A stretch of DNA of 64,000 nucleotides from Myxococcales bacterium (GTDB lineage: Bacteria > Myxococcota_A > Polyangia > Haliangiales > Haliangiaceae): assembly GCA_028287135.1 (NCBI GenBank), contig JAQBQE010000051.1, positions 152,126-216,125 on the forward strand. The letters are read 5' to 3'. Within the stretch, counting starts at the first letter, position 1. Every line of letters begins with the position of its first letter. Made by a program: the position numbers and the translations under genes. Under the pieces are notes generated by a model. That model was not told where the DNA came from. It did no database searches and worked only from the letters and a program-made list of their open reading frames with translations. Positions 55,446-64,000 of this stretch are shown here, in pieces.

Positions 55446-58004
55446 TCAGGGCGTGACGAAGATCGGGTTCGTCACGCCGAACGGGATGCGACCGGGATGC
55501 ACCGGCGCCAGCGAGCGCTGCGCATAGGCAGCGATCACGACGAAGCCACCGGTGGCACTGACCTGGATCGGGATCTGGCCACGCCAGCGTACGACCGGGT
55601 TGCCTGGATCGGCGTCGGCCGGGACGACCGCGATCGTATCGACGGTCTGACCGTCGACGACAACGTCGATCGCATCGACATCGATCCACGACGCTGCTTG
55701 CACGGTGACGTCGATCGTCATCGGGGAGCCGGCACCGGTCGTGGTCTCGCCCGGGCGGGTCTGCCCGATCTTCGCATCGACGTAGATGCCGCCGGAGACC
55801 GTGGCGTGACCCGCGGCGAGACGATCGCGCACGAGGTTCGCCGACAGTTGCCGCGGATCATCGGTGCCGAGCGCGATGCACGTGCGCGGGAAGCCGACCG
55901 GTGACGTCGACATGTCGTGGGTGTCCGAGGAGCCGACCGCGAACATCTTGCGGCCCGCGCGGAGGAGACCCAGCCAGTCCTCGACGGTCCCGTCACGGTT
56001 CTGCAGCCAGCCCGAATCGTTGAACACCTCGAGCAGCGTGAACTTGGTGTCCCATGCGGCGGCGACATCGGCCGTTCCGATCACCGGGTCGTAGCCGACG
56101 TAGCCGAAGTAGTTCGTCGGACCGCGCGGATGGTTGATGATCACGACGGGCGCCTCGGGGCGCGCGCGCACCGCGTCGAATACGACCGGTGGCTCGAGCG
56201 TCTCGAACGGGATCTCGGGCGCGTCTGCCGTGGGGAACGTCTGCCACCTCGGTGCGCCCGCGTTGACCTCGGCGGGGCGCGGCGTCAGCGGGAACACGCC
56301 CATGTGACCCCACAGCTCCATCGACGTCAGCTCGATCGACCCGAACCCGACGGCGAACGCCTGCACGCCGAGGCTCGCGATCTCGCCCGCGAAGTCAGCG
56401 ACGTACTCGTGATCGGATCGCACGGGGATCTCGAGACCATCGGCCACCGCCTGCGCGAGCTTCTGCTCGGTCTCGTCGCCGGAGTCGTTCGAGCGCCAGG
56501 TGTGGATGTGGAAGTCGCCGCACTGCACGCCGGTCGTGTCGACGACGCGATCCATCACCGCGCTCGCCTGTGCCGTGGCGCCCGCGGTGACATCGACGGT
56601 CTGCCGCACGATCTCGTACTCGTAGCCGCGCGAGACGATGACCTCCCACCGGCCGGGGGGAGCGGGCAGGGTGACATCGCCGCCCGTCGCGTACACGACG
56701 TGGAGTCGACCGTCGGCGATCTTCGCCTCGCCGAAGCTCGCCGGCAGCGTCGGCAGCTGCGTTCCGGTCGCGGGCAGAACCTGCACGCGGACCGGGACCG
56801 GCTGGCCCGCCTCCGTCGCGCTGACGTGGATCAATCCGATCGCAGGCAGATCGATCGTCACCGGGCCGCTGGCCGTGCCGACCTGCGTCGTGCCGATCTG
56901 ATCGCCGCGACGGTAGGCGTCGAGGGTGACGCTGGCATCGACCGGAACGTGCAGCGTGAACTGCCCGGCGTCGTCGGTGAGTGCACGCGAGTAGTAGAAG
57001 CCGGTGCTGTCGTGAGCGTGGACGTGAACGTTCGGGAGCACGATGCCGTTGCCGCGGGTCACCGTGCCGGTGATCTCGCGCAGCATCTCGCCCCGCGCGT
57101 TCGCTGCCGCAACGACTGCTCCGTCGAGGCCAGGTCCGATCGCGATCTTGGCGTGCACCCGATCCGTGCGTCCACACGCGGGCATCGTGAACCCCGGCGC
57201 GAACGCCCCGAGGAAACCGGACGCAGCGATCGACGAGCCGAGCGTTCCTTCTCCCGGCAGATAGGCCCAGCTCGTGGCGGTGTCGTCGACGAGCGCGAGG
57301 TACGGCGTCTGCGACAGCGTGGTGTCGAATCCCTTGCCGGGCTGGAATGCCGGCGTCCGCGCCGTGAACATCAGTGCGTGCAACGTCGACGGTGAGTCCT
57401 CGGCGACCGCGCGCGACGACGCGTAGCGCATGCGGACGTCGACGTGGTCCGCGCCCGGTGCGAGCTCGTAATCGATCGCGGCATCGATGTCGGTCCAGGT
57501 CTCCTGGTAGACGACGCCGATCAGCGCCTCGAAGAACGGTAGTGGATGCAGCTTGCCGCGCGCACGAATGATCGCCGGCCCACCGTCACTGCCGTCGTTG
57601 ATCACCGACACGCTGTCGGTGATGATCGTGGAGCGTCCCGTCAGCAAGAACAGCTCGCCAAAGTTGTTGGGCTCGACCATCTTGCCGTTCTCGATCCGCG
57701 CGAGGCCGACCGGTCGCCCACCCCACGGATCGTAGAGGTCGCTGTCGCCGACATCCTCGATCACGAGCGCGATCTTGTGGTTCGCGATCACGAAGTCGCC
57801 CTCGCTCCAGGTCACGAGCTTCGACGGCACGTCGGGCAGATCTGCCGCATGCACCCGGCCGGCGCGCGCCTGTTGCGCGCCCGAGCGAAGTGGCTCGGGA
57901 TGGCCGTCGAGATCACCGGCCTCGAACGGTGCGACCGCACATTCCGCGTTGTCCCCGCATGCGCCGACCAGTCCGCCCAGCAGAACAACGATCAGCGATC
58001 TCAT
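55446..58004 (-). CDS. large lipoprotein with C-terminal PHP (CehA/McbA-like) hydrolase domain
   Basis: An 852-residue predicted lipoprotein: MRSLIVVLLGGLVGAC then GDNAEC. Residues about 60-280 are a beta-rich region; 300-480 hold carboxypeptidase-regulatory-like beta-sandwich segments (GTVTRGNGIVLPNVHVHAHD, AGQFTLHVPVDASVTLDAY). The PHP metallohydrolase domain is about 490-730: DFHIHTWRSND, RSDHEYV, NHPRG and GSSDTHDMS supply the His/Asp metal ligands in order. A last beta domain closes the protein. PHP proteins of the CehA/McbA type hydrolyse phosphate or carboxylic esters. It is the last gene of the kinase/LysM operon, 15 bp after the preceding stop. Confidence 0.85.
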   Translation of the reverse strand: MRSLIVVLLGGLVGACGDNAECAVAPFEAGDLDGHPEPLRSGAQQARAGRVHAADLPDVPSKLVTWSEGDFVIANHKIALVIEDVGDSDLYDPWGGRPVGLARIENGKMVEPNNFGELFLLTGRSTIITDSVSVINDGSDGGPAIIRARGKLHPLPFFEALIGVVYQETWTDIDAAIDYELAPGADHVDVRMRYASSRAVAEDSPSTLHALMFTARTPAFQPGKGFDTTLSQTPYLALVDDTATSWAYLPGEGTLGSSIAASGFLGAFAPGFTMPACGRTDRVHAKIAIGPGLDGAVVAAANARGEMLREITGTVTRGNGIVLPNVHVHAHDSTGFYYSRALTDDAGQFTLHVPVDASVTLDAYRRGDQIGTTQVGTASGPVTIDLPAIGLIHVSATEAGQPVPVRVQVLPATGTQLPTLPASFGEAKIADGRLHVVYATGGDVTLPAPPGRWEVIVSRGYEYEIVRQTVDVTAGATAQASAVMDRVVDTTGVQCGDFHIHTWRSNDSGDETEQKLAQAVADGLEIPVRSDHEYVADFAGEIASLGVQAFAVGFGSIELTSMELWGHMGVFPLTPRPAEVNAGAPRWQTFPTADAPEIPFETLEPPVVFDAVRARPEAPVVIINHPRGPTNYFGYVGYDPVIGTADVAAAWDTKFTLLEVFNDSGWLQNRDGTVEDWLGLLRAGRKMFAVGSSDTHDMSTSPVGFPRTCIALGTDDPRQLSANLVRDRLAAGHATVSGGIYVDAKIGQTRPGETTTGAGSPMTIDVTVQAASWIDVDAIDVVVDGQTVDTIAVVPADADPGNPVVRWRGQIPIQVSATGGFVVIAAYAQRSLAPVHPGRIPFGVTNPIFVTP

Positions 58005-58019
58005 CGCCGCGATCGTAAG

Positions 58020-59999
58020 CTACTTCGTGACGACGATCGACCACATCACGTCGCGCGCCGGCAGCGGGCCCTTCGCCGCCGTGCCGGTGCGCTGGATCCG
58101 GATCATCTCGCCGCTGCGAAGCGCAACCTTCGCAGCGCCCGGCGTTCGCGGTTTTCCGTCGGCGATGTGCCAGGCGAGCGGCAGCTTGTCCGCGCGAACC
58201 TCGACGTTGTACGTGCCGTCCTCGCCGGTCCAGCGCAGCACGTCGACGTCGTCACGGGTATCGAGGTAGCCCCGCATCTCGTGCGTGAGGGTCAGCGCGT
58301 TGGCATCCGCGTCGTTCCCGTTGGGCTCGCTCTCGCCGGCGACGGCATCCTCGGTCACGGTGACCGTGTACGGATCGCTGACGTTCTCCGTAGGGTACTT
58401 TTGATCCTTGGCGATCGTCTGACTGACGGTCACCACGATCGGCCCGTCGACGGCACGCCGGTACAGCATCTCGGGTTCCCCGATGCCCGCCTCGTCGACG
58501 GTCGCGGAGTGCACGCCATCGGCGAGCGTGACGTTGATGTCGATGTTCGGAGGTGCGGTCACGGCAACGTTGACGACGCGCCGGCTCCCCGCGGGCCACT
58601 TGACCAGGAACATGTCGCGATCGCCTTCATGGGGCGAGACGCGCTTGCCGAGGTACGCCGTGACCGGCGTGTTCGCGGCGACCCGGGTCGCACTCGCGAG
58701 CTCGCTGTTCGGCTCCTCCTCCTCGCGCAGCGGCGGCGCCTCGCGCGTCAGGAGCCACGCGCCGAAGCCGGCTGCTCCGAGCGCAAGCATTGTCGCGCCC
58801 GCGATCACCAGGACCCGGCGCCGCTTGAGCCCGCTCTCGAACGCGTCGATGTCCGAGCGGCGCAGACGAAGATCGCTGTCGCGTCCGGCATCCTCGATCA
58901 CGAGGCGCCCACCGCGTAGACCGCGCGAGCTCTGGGACCGATGCGGCGTCGACTCGCTCACCGTCGCCGCGTAGATCTCCTCGATCGTTTCACCGAGCTC
59001 GCTGGCGCTCGCCCAGCGCTGTCCGGGATCGCGCGAGAGCGCCTTGCGCACGAGGTGATCGACCTCGGGCGGGATGCCCATCTTCGGCGCGCGCATCGAC
59101 GGTGCATCGGCGTCGGCGGTCAGATGCTTGGTGAGTACGCCGACCGCGCTCGTGCTCGTGTACAGGTGCTGGCCGGTCAGCACCTCGAACATCAGCGCGC
59201 CGAACGAGTAGATATCGGTGCGCGCGTCGACCTCGTCCCCGCGGATCTGCTCGGGCGCCATGAAGTAGGGCGTGCCGACGATCGCCTGCTTGTCCGTGGT
59301 CTCCGCGACCGTGCCTCGCTGGTCGAGCTTCGCGAGCCCGAAGTCGAGGACCTTCGCGTAGTCGCGCCCACCCGTCGTACGCGTGATCAGCACGTTCTCG
59401 GGCTTGAGATCGCGATGCACGATCCCGAGCTCGTGAGCTTCCTGGAGCGCGCCGCAGATCTGCGCGAACAGCGGAGCGGCGCGCGCCCATGGCATGGGCC
59501 CGTCACGCGACACCACGCGTCCGAGGTCGAGCCCGCGCACGAGCTCCATGATCAGGTACAGGTTCCCCTGAGCGTTGCCGAAGTCGAACACCTGCACCGT
59601 GTGCGGATGATGGAGGCGTGAGATCGCCGCGGCCTCACGCTCGAACCGCTGCACGACCTCGGCATCGGAAACGAGGTCACGATGGAGGACCTTCATCGCG
59701 GCGATCTTCCCCATCCGGAGATGCTCGACGCGGTAGACGACGCCCATTCCGCCGCGACCGATCACCTCGATCACGCGGTAGCGGCCATCGACGATCTTGC
59801 CCAGCCACGCCTGGTTGGAATCACTGAGCCGACGATCCGCGATCGCTTCGACCTGGCCGGTCGCGGCAAACGCTGGATCCGGTCCAGACATCTCGGCACC
59901 GCACGTCCGGCAGAACTGGCTCGGCTGATCGGACGCAGCTCGGCATCGCGGGCACACGAACGTTTGTGCAGATGTCGACGCCATCGCCGACCCGATCAT
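58020..59999 (-). CDS. transmembrane Ser/Thr protein kinase with zinc ribbon and PPC-like domains
   Basis: Kinase of 659 residues (or 654 from a second ATG at 59984). An N-terminal zinc ribbon (CPRC then CRTC, about 16-33) is followed by the kinase domain (about 72-340) with GRGGMGVVYRVEH, the Lys in IAAMKVLH, HRDLKPENV, DFGLAK and MAPEQIRG. One membrane helix lies near 400 (VLVIAGATMLALGAAGFGAWLL). The outside part has two segments resembling pre-peptidase C-terminal (PPC) domains, each opening with an EPN motif (EEPNSELASA, SEPNGNDADA). It starts 12 bp after the upstream lipoprotein gene in the same operon. Confidence 0.92.
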   Translation of the reverse strand: MIGSAMASTSAQTFVCPRCRAASDQPSQFCRTCGAEMSGPDPAFAATGQVEAIADRRLSDSNQAWLGKIVDGRYRVIEVIGRGGMGVVYRVEHLRMGKIAAMKVLHRDLVSDAEVVQRFEREAAAISRLHHPHTVQVFDFGNAQGNLYLIMELVRGLDLGRVVSRDGPMPWARAAPLFAQICGALQEAHELGIVHRDLKPENVLITRTTGGRDYAKVLDFGLAKLDQRGTVAETTDKQAIVGTPYFMAPEQIRGDEVDARTDIYSFGALMFEVLTGQHLYTSTSAVGVLTKHLTADADAPSMRAPKMGIPPEVDHLVRKALSRDPGQRWASASELGETIEEIYAATVSESTPHRSQSSRGLRGGRLVIEDAGRDSDLRLRRSDIDAFESGLKRRRVLVIAGATMLALGAAGFGAWLLTREAPPLREEEEPNSELASATRVAANTPVTAYLGKRVSPHEGDRDMFLVKWPAGSRRVVNVAVTAPPNIDINVTLADGVHSATVDEAGIGEPEMLYRRAVDGPIVVTVSQTIAKDQKYPTENVSDPYTVTVTEDAVAGESEPNGNDADANALTLTHEMRGYLDTRDDVDVLRWTGEDGTYNVEVRADKLPLAWHIADGKPRTPGAAKVALRSGEMIRIQRTGTAAKGPLPARDVMWSIVVTK

Positions 60000-60011
60000 A
60001 GCAGCACCGCA

Positions 60012-60980
60012 CTATTCGGCGTCTGCGATCGGCTTCCAGGTCCAGGCTTCACCCGAGACCGTCAACATCCCCGCGGTCGGTGCGATCACCGGACCGGGTA
60101 ACCTCGGTGTCGCGTCCGCCGTCCCCGGCGTGAGCGCAACGGCGTCGCCATGGCGCGCCCCTGCACGTGCGCGTGACGCCGCTTCGGTCGTCGGTCCGTG
60201 CAACGCCACGTCGATCTCCTGACCCGCGGTGGCCGTCAGCGCGAGCTCGCCACTGGGCTCTCCGCCACGCGATGTACGCGGGGCCTCGGCGCTCGCGACG
60301 ATCCGGATACCGCGCTTGCCAGTGAGCCCGGTGATCGCAGTGGCGACGTCCTGGTCCTCGTACGTACAGCCATCGGATCCGGCGACCAGACGACTCGCCG
60401 CACCGGCACCCGCGATCGCCGCGATCGTGACGCCAGGTAGCTCGATCGTGTGGATCAACCGGCCGTCGATCACGTGGATGCCGCGACCGCGCAGCGTCTT
60501 GACCGCGGCGGCGAGTGCGCCGACCGACTCGAGATCCCCGGGCAGGGCGAGGATCGGAAACGGTGCTCGATCGCCGAGCGCACCGAGCGATGCCTCGAGC
60601 TCGGCCTGGGTCGTCCCCATCCCACCGAGGGCGAGCACGAGATCTGCGCGCGCGAGCCGGGTCCGCAGTCGTCCGAGAGCTGCGAGCGTCGGCGCCGCGG
60701 CCTGACCGGTATCGGCGATCGCTCCGATCACGATCTCCTTGGCCTTTGCATCGCGCTGCAACGTGTGGCCCGCGATGTTCCAGCTGTGCTCGCCGACCGT
60801 GAGCGTCTCGTCGGGGTGCGACGGACCATCGCTCGCGGCACACCGCCACGGCGCACGCATCTCATCCGCTGCCGCGAGCGCCGCGCCGAGCGCGGGACCG
60901 ACCTGCGCACCGGCCGGGACCGGCTTCGAGCCACCACCACACGCGATCAGTCCGAGCACCACGGCGAGCGAACGGATCAC
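60012..60980 (-). CDS. phosphoesterase-like lipoprotein of the kinase/LysM operon
   Basis: A 322-residue predicted lipoprotein from the GTG at 60980; the track start lies in the LysM gene. Lipobox GLIAC then GGGSKPVP. The central region resembles a degenerate calcineurin-like phosphoesterase fold (ADLVLALGGMGTTQAELE where GD would be expected, ILALPGDLESVGA where GNHD would be), but the metal ligands are mostly missing, so it is probably not an active enzyme. The GTG overlaps the LysM stop by 4 bp. Function unknown; likely a binding protein in the same envelope pathway. Confidence 0.7.
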   Translation of the reverse strand: MIRSLAVVLGLIACGGGSKPVPAGAQVGPALGAALAAADEMRAPWRCAASDGPSHPDETLTVGEHSWNIAGHTLQRDAKAKEIVIGAIADTGQAAAPTLAALGRLRTRLARADLVLALGGMGTTQAELEASLGALGDRAPFPILALPGDLESVGALAAAVKTLRGRGIHVIDGRLIHTIELPGVTIAAIAGAGAASRLVAGSDGCTYEDQDVATAITGLTGKRGIRIVASAEAPRTSRGGEPSGELALTATAGQEIDVALHGPTTEAASRARAGARHGDAVALTPGTADATPRLPGPVIAPTAGMLTVSGEAWTWKPIADAE

Positions 60981-61890
60981 GGCGCGACGGTCCCTCCGGC
61001 TTCCTTCCACACGGCGAGCACCTTCGGCGAGACCTGATACGCGCTGAGCTGGTGCGTCGACTTGCGCTCGAGCACTCGCTTGAACGCTTCGAGCGCTGGC
61101 TTGGTGTCGTTGAACGCGACGTGGAGCGAACCGAGCAGCACCCCGACATCGACGGCCTGCGCGGTGTCCAGGTAGTCGAGGTAGAGCTCGACCTCGGCGA
61201 GTGCGCCCTTGACCTCGCCAAAGTCGCCGATGCGCCACGCCTGCTTCGCGGCCGGCAGTGCCGTTGCCGCGCGTGCCTGGACTTCCTTCTGCCGCTCGCG
61301 ACGCGCCTTCGAGTCCGCATCGATCGACGGCATCTTCGACGCCGACAGCCGCACATTGAAGATTGGCACGATCAGCTGCTCGCCCTTCTCGATCGCGTCC
61401 TTCTCGAGGAAGTTGTACTGGCGCAGCATCGTGGCGTTCTTGGTGTCGCCGAAGTACGCGGCCGCGATGCTCGCGATCGATTCGGTCGCGCTCGCGGTGT
61501 GCGTGACGGTGAACGGGATCGAGAGCGAGGTGCCACTCGCGAGCGTGTCGTCGGGCGACAGGTTGTTGAACTCGGCGAGGAACGTTCCGCGGAGCGCGTT
61601 GCCGAGGTACGCCGCTGCAAGCGTCTCGAAGGTGTCTCCCGGCGAGGTGATCACCTGGCGGCTGACCGGGATCTTGATCCGCTCACCCGCCTTGAGAGGG
61701 CGCGGGTGGACGATCTTGTTCGCGACCATGATGAAGATCGCGCGATTGCGATCCCCGTAGTACTCCGCAGCGAGCAGCGCGAGCGAGTCGTTTGGCTTCG
61801 CGCGGATCGTCAGCGTATCGCTCGCGGGCACCTGCGCAGTCGCTGGACCGGCAGCGGCGAGCAGGATCGCGAGGACGAGGGCAGCTCGCG

Positions 61891-61894
<4 letters not shown>
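60977..61894 (-). CDS. exported LysM-type protein
   Basis: A 305-residue protein from the ATG at 61894, overlapping the kinase stop by 4 bp. Signal peptide AALVLAILLAAAGPATA. Three LysM-like units are readable: NDSLALLAAEYYGDRNRA...LKAGERIKIP, PGDTFETLAAAYLGN...LASGTSLSIP and TESIASIAAAYFGDTKNA...IEKGEQLIVP, each with the typical start and leucine/proline end. LysM binds peptidoglycan. A helical TPR-like C-terminal third (VELYLDYLDTAQAVDVGVLL, LEAFKRVLERKST) follows. It probably reads the cell wall for the kinase in the same operon. Confidence 0.85.
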
Positions 61895-63249
<1,355 letters not shown>

Positions 63250-63860
63250 GGGTTGGTGCGCGGAAGCGTATCGGGATGCTCGGTGCCGAGGGTCGCCCGC
63301 CGTTCCAAATCGACGCGGCCCGTGGAAAGCGCTGTCGACGGGTGGGCGGGGACACACGCCGTCGCGTCCGGAGCCGGGCAGTGGAACCTCGGACCGCCGT
63401 GTCGTCGTTCGTCAACTCGGAGCTCGCGACGGTCGAGCATCCACGCGGGCCGCGCTCGCTGGCGGATGACCCCGTCTACCGGACCGGCAGTAGGGCGATC
63501 GCGTCATCGGCGCCGCTCCAGGTGTGCGGGCACTGCGTCAATTCTCGGCGGGCTCCGGAAAGGGCAACCAGACCAAGCGCTTGCACCCGAAGAAAAGATC
63601 CCGTCCTTGCCAGCGGTCCTGCGGGTGCTAAAAAACGTGTCGCTTCCGGACCGCGGTGCCCACGGGCCGGTTCCGAAAACTGCTTAGGTGTCGGCGAGTT
63701 GGGATGGAGCGGAAGCGAGAACGCACTTGCCACGGCATCGCGTCGTGGTAATCGATGGGTCGATACGGCGGCGGCGACGGAGTGAAAAATCGGCGGACGG
63801 TACGCCGGTCGAAGTTCATTGAATTACGAGTGCTTGGATGGGGTCGGACAGGGCGAACGG
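63250..63860. other. gene-free region upstream of the rRNA-type promoter
   Basis: About 610 bp between the kinase start and the rRNA-type promoter. ORFs on both strands here lack starts, bias or domains. The kinase promoter must lie in the first part. The stretch includes several C/G-rich repeats of the type TTCCGGA/TCCGGAA and a few A-runs (CTAAAAAACG near 63629). A weaker promoter-like pair TTGCCA...TAATCG near 63727 could be an additional upstream promoter; I see nothing else. Confidence 0.4.
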
Positions 63861-63907
63861 AAAAATATTCGAACGCGGTTGACACATCGGCCTTCGCCCC
63901 TTATAAG
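63861..63907 (+). promoter_or_regulatory. strong sigma-70 promoter with UP-like element, probably for an rRNA operon
   Basis: TTGACA (63879-63884) and TATAAG (63902-63907) are separated by exactly 17 bases. Directly upstream, AAAAATATTCGAA (63861-63873) is AT-rich like an UP element, and just before it the sequence is otherwise GC-rich. This near-consensus structure is rare in this window and typical of stable-RNA promoters. The leader motif that follows supports an rRNA operon. Confidence 0.8.
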
Positions 63908-63970
63908 CACATCCCTCGACGGCAACCGATGCCGCCGGGGACCAGAGCGGAAGCGAAAGCCTCCCCCTGG

Positions 63971-64000
63971 GATCGGTCTCTGAAAACTGGATAGCGAGTT
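63971..64000 (+). other. rRNA leader motif at window end
   Basis: GGTCTCTGAAAACTGGATAG matches the leader/processing motif of the TCTTTGAAAACTGAATAG type that precedes 16S (or 23S) genes in many bacteria, including deltaproteobacterial lineages. It sits about 70 bp past the promoter. The window ends before the rRNA itself, so the 16S gene is inferred to lie just beyond. Confidence 0.65.

Overview
The window is a high-GC (by eye about two-thirds G+C), densely coded bacterial chromosome segment. Gene content points to a myxobacterium-like member of the Myxococcota, most like the Kofleriaceae/Haliangium side of the group. Evidence: three Ser/Thr protein kinases with PEGA or PPC-like sensor domains, many small low-homology lipoproteins (two sharing the N-terminal signature CGR[IM]GFD), a thrombospondin-type-3-like acidic repeat lipoprotein, trypsin-like proteases with a MYXO-CTERM-like tail, a MoxR/vWA/HEAT gene group, and a eukaryote-like NADP isocitrate dehydrogenase. 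The assignment is inferred from content; no rRNA is inside the window, although it appears to end in the leader of an rRNA operon.

Layout. 0.1-4.2 kb: RHH regulator and alpha/beta hydrolase (minus), DksA/TraR-type protein, then a two-gene bc-type complex (Rieske plus a cytochrome b fused to two c-type haem domains). 4.2-11.7 kb: lipoproteins, class I fumarase, an Hsp70-like ATPase, a purple-acid-phosphatase-like lipoprotein and a membrane protein. 11.8-16.9 kb: two-component system, lipoproteins, a Tat-exported intradiol-dioxygenase-like lipoprotein, SixA-like phosphatase and a methyltransferase. 17-19.1 kb: a TPR lipoprotein and an OmpA-like lipoprotein. 19.1-30 kb: five plus-strand genes (two large unrecognised proteins, a MoxR AAA+ ATPase, a vWA protein and a TPR/HEAT protein), interleaved with minus-strand housekeeping-like genes and a lower-GC decayed patch. 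30-40 kb: membrane and lipoproteins, rlmN, ndk, a UDP-sugar-type epimerase and sucCD. 39.8-44.3 kb: a gene-fragment graveyard and an operon of kinase, PEGA/TPR barrel protein and Spinster-type MFS transporter. 44.3-48.3 kb: a REP/MITE-like palindrome followed by eutL, eutC and eutB. 48.4-55.4 kb: DUF2231 protein, a frameshifted secreted protein, tandem trypsin-like proteases, convergent icd and mdh, and a LamG-like lipoprotein. 55.4-63.2 kb: a tightly packed minus-strand operon of two Ser/Thr kinases, a LysM protein, a phosphoesterase-like lipoprotein and a large PHP-domain lipoprotein. 63.25-64 kb: no gene, then a near-consensus rRNA-type promoter and leader running off the end.

How the genes work together. 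Four TCA-cycle steps are present (icd, sucCD, fum, mdh) at separate loci, alongside a bc-type respiratory complex and ethanolamine ammonia-lyase, which feeds acetaldehyde and ammonia into central metabolism. Cell-envelope sensing is heavily represented by the kinases, the histidine kinase/response regulator pair and lipoproteins. The best candidate for an undescribed system is the 19.1-30 kb plus-strand group, which resembles the known theme of MoxR-vWA ternary systems but with two accessory proteins I do not recognise. All function calls come from motif and family recognition by reading; no searches were run.
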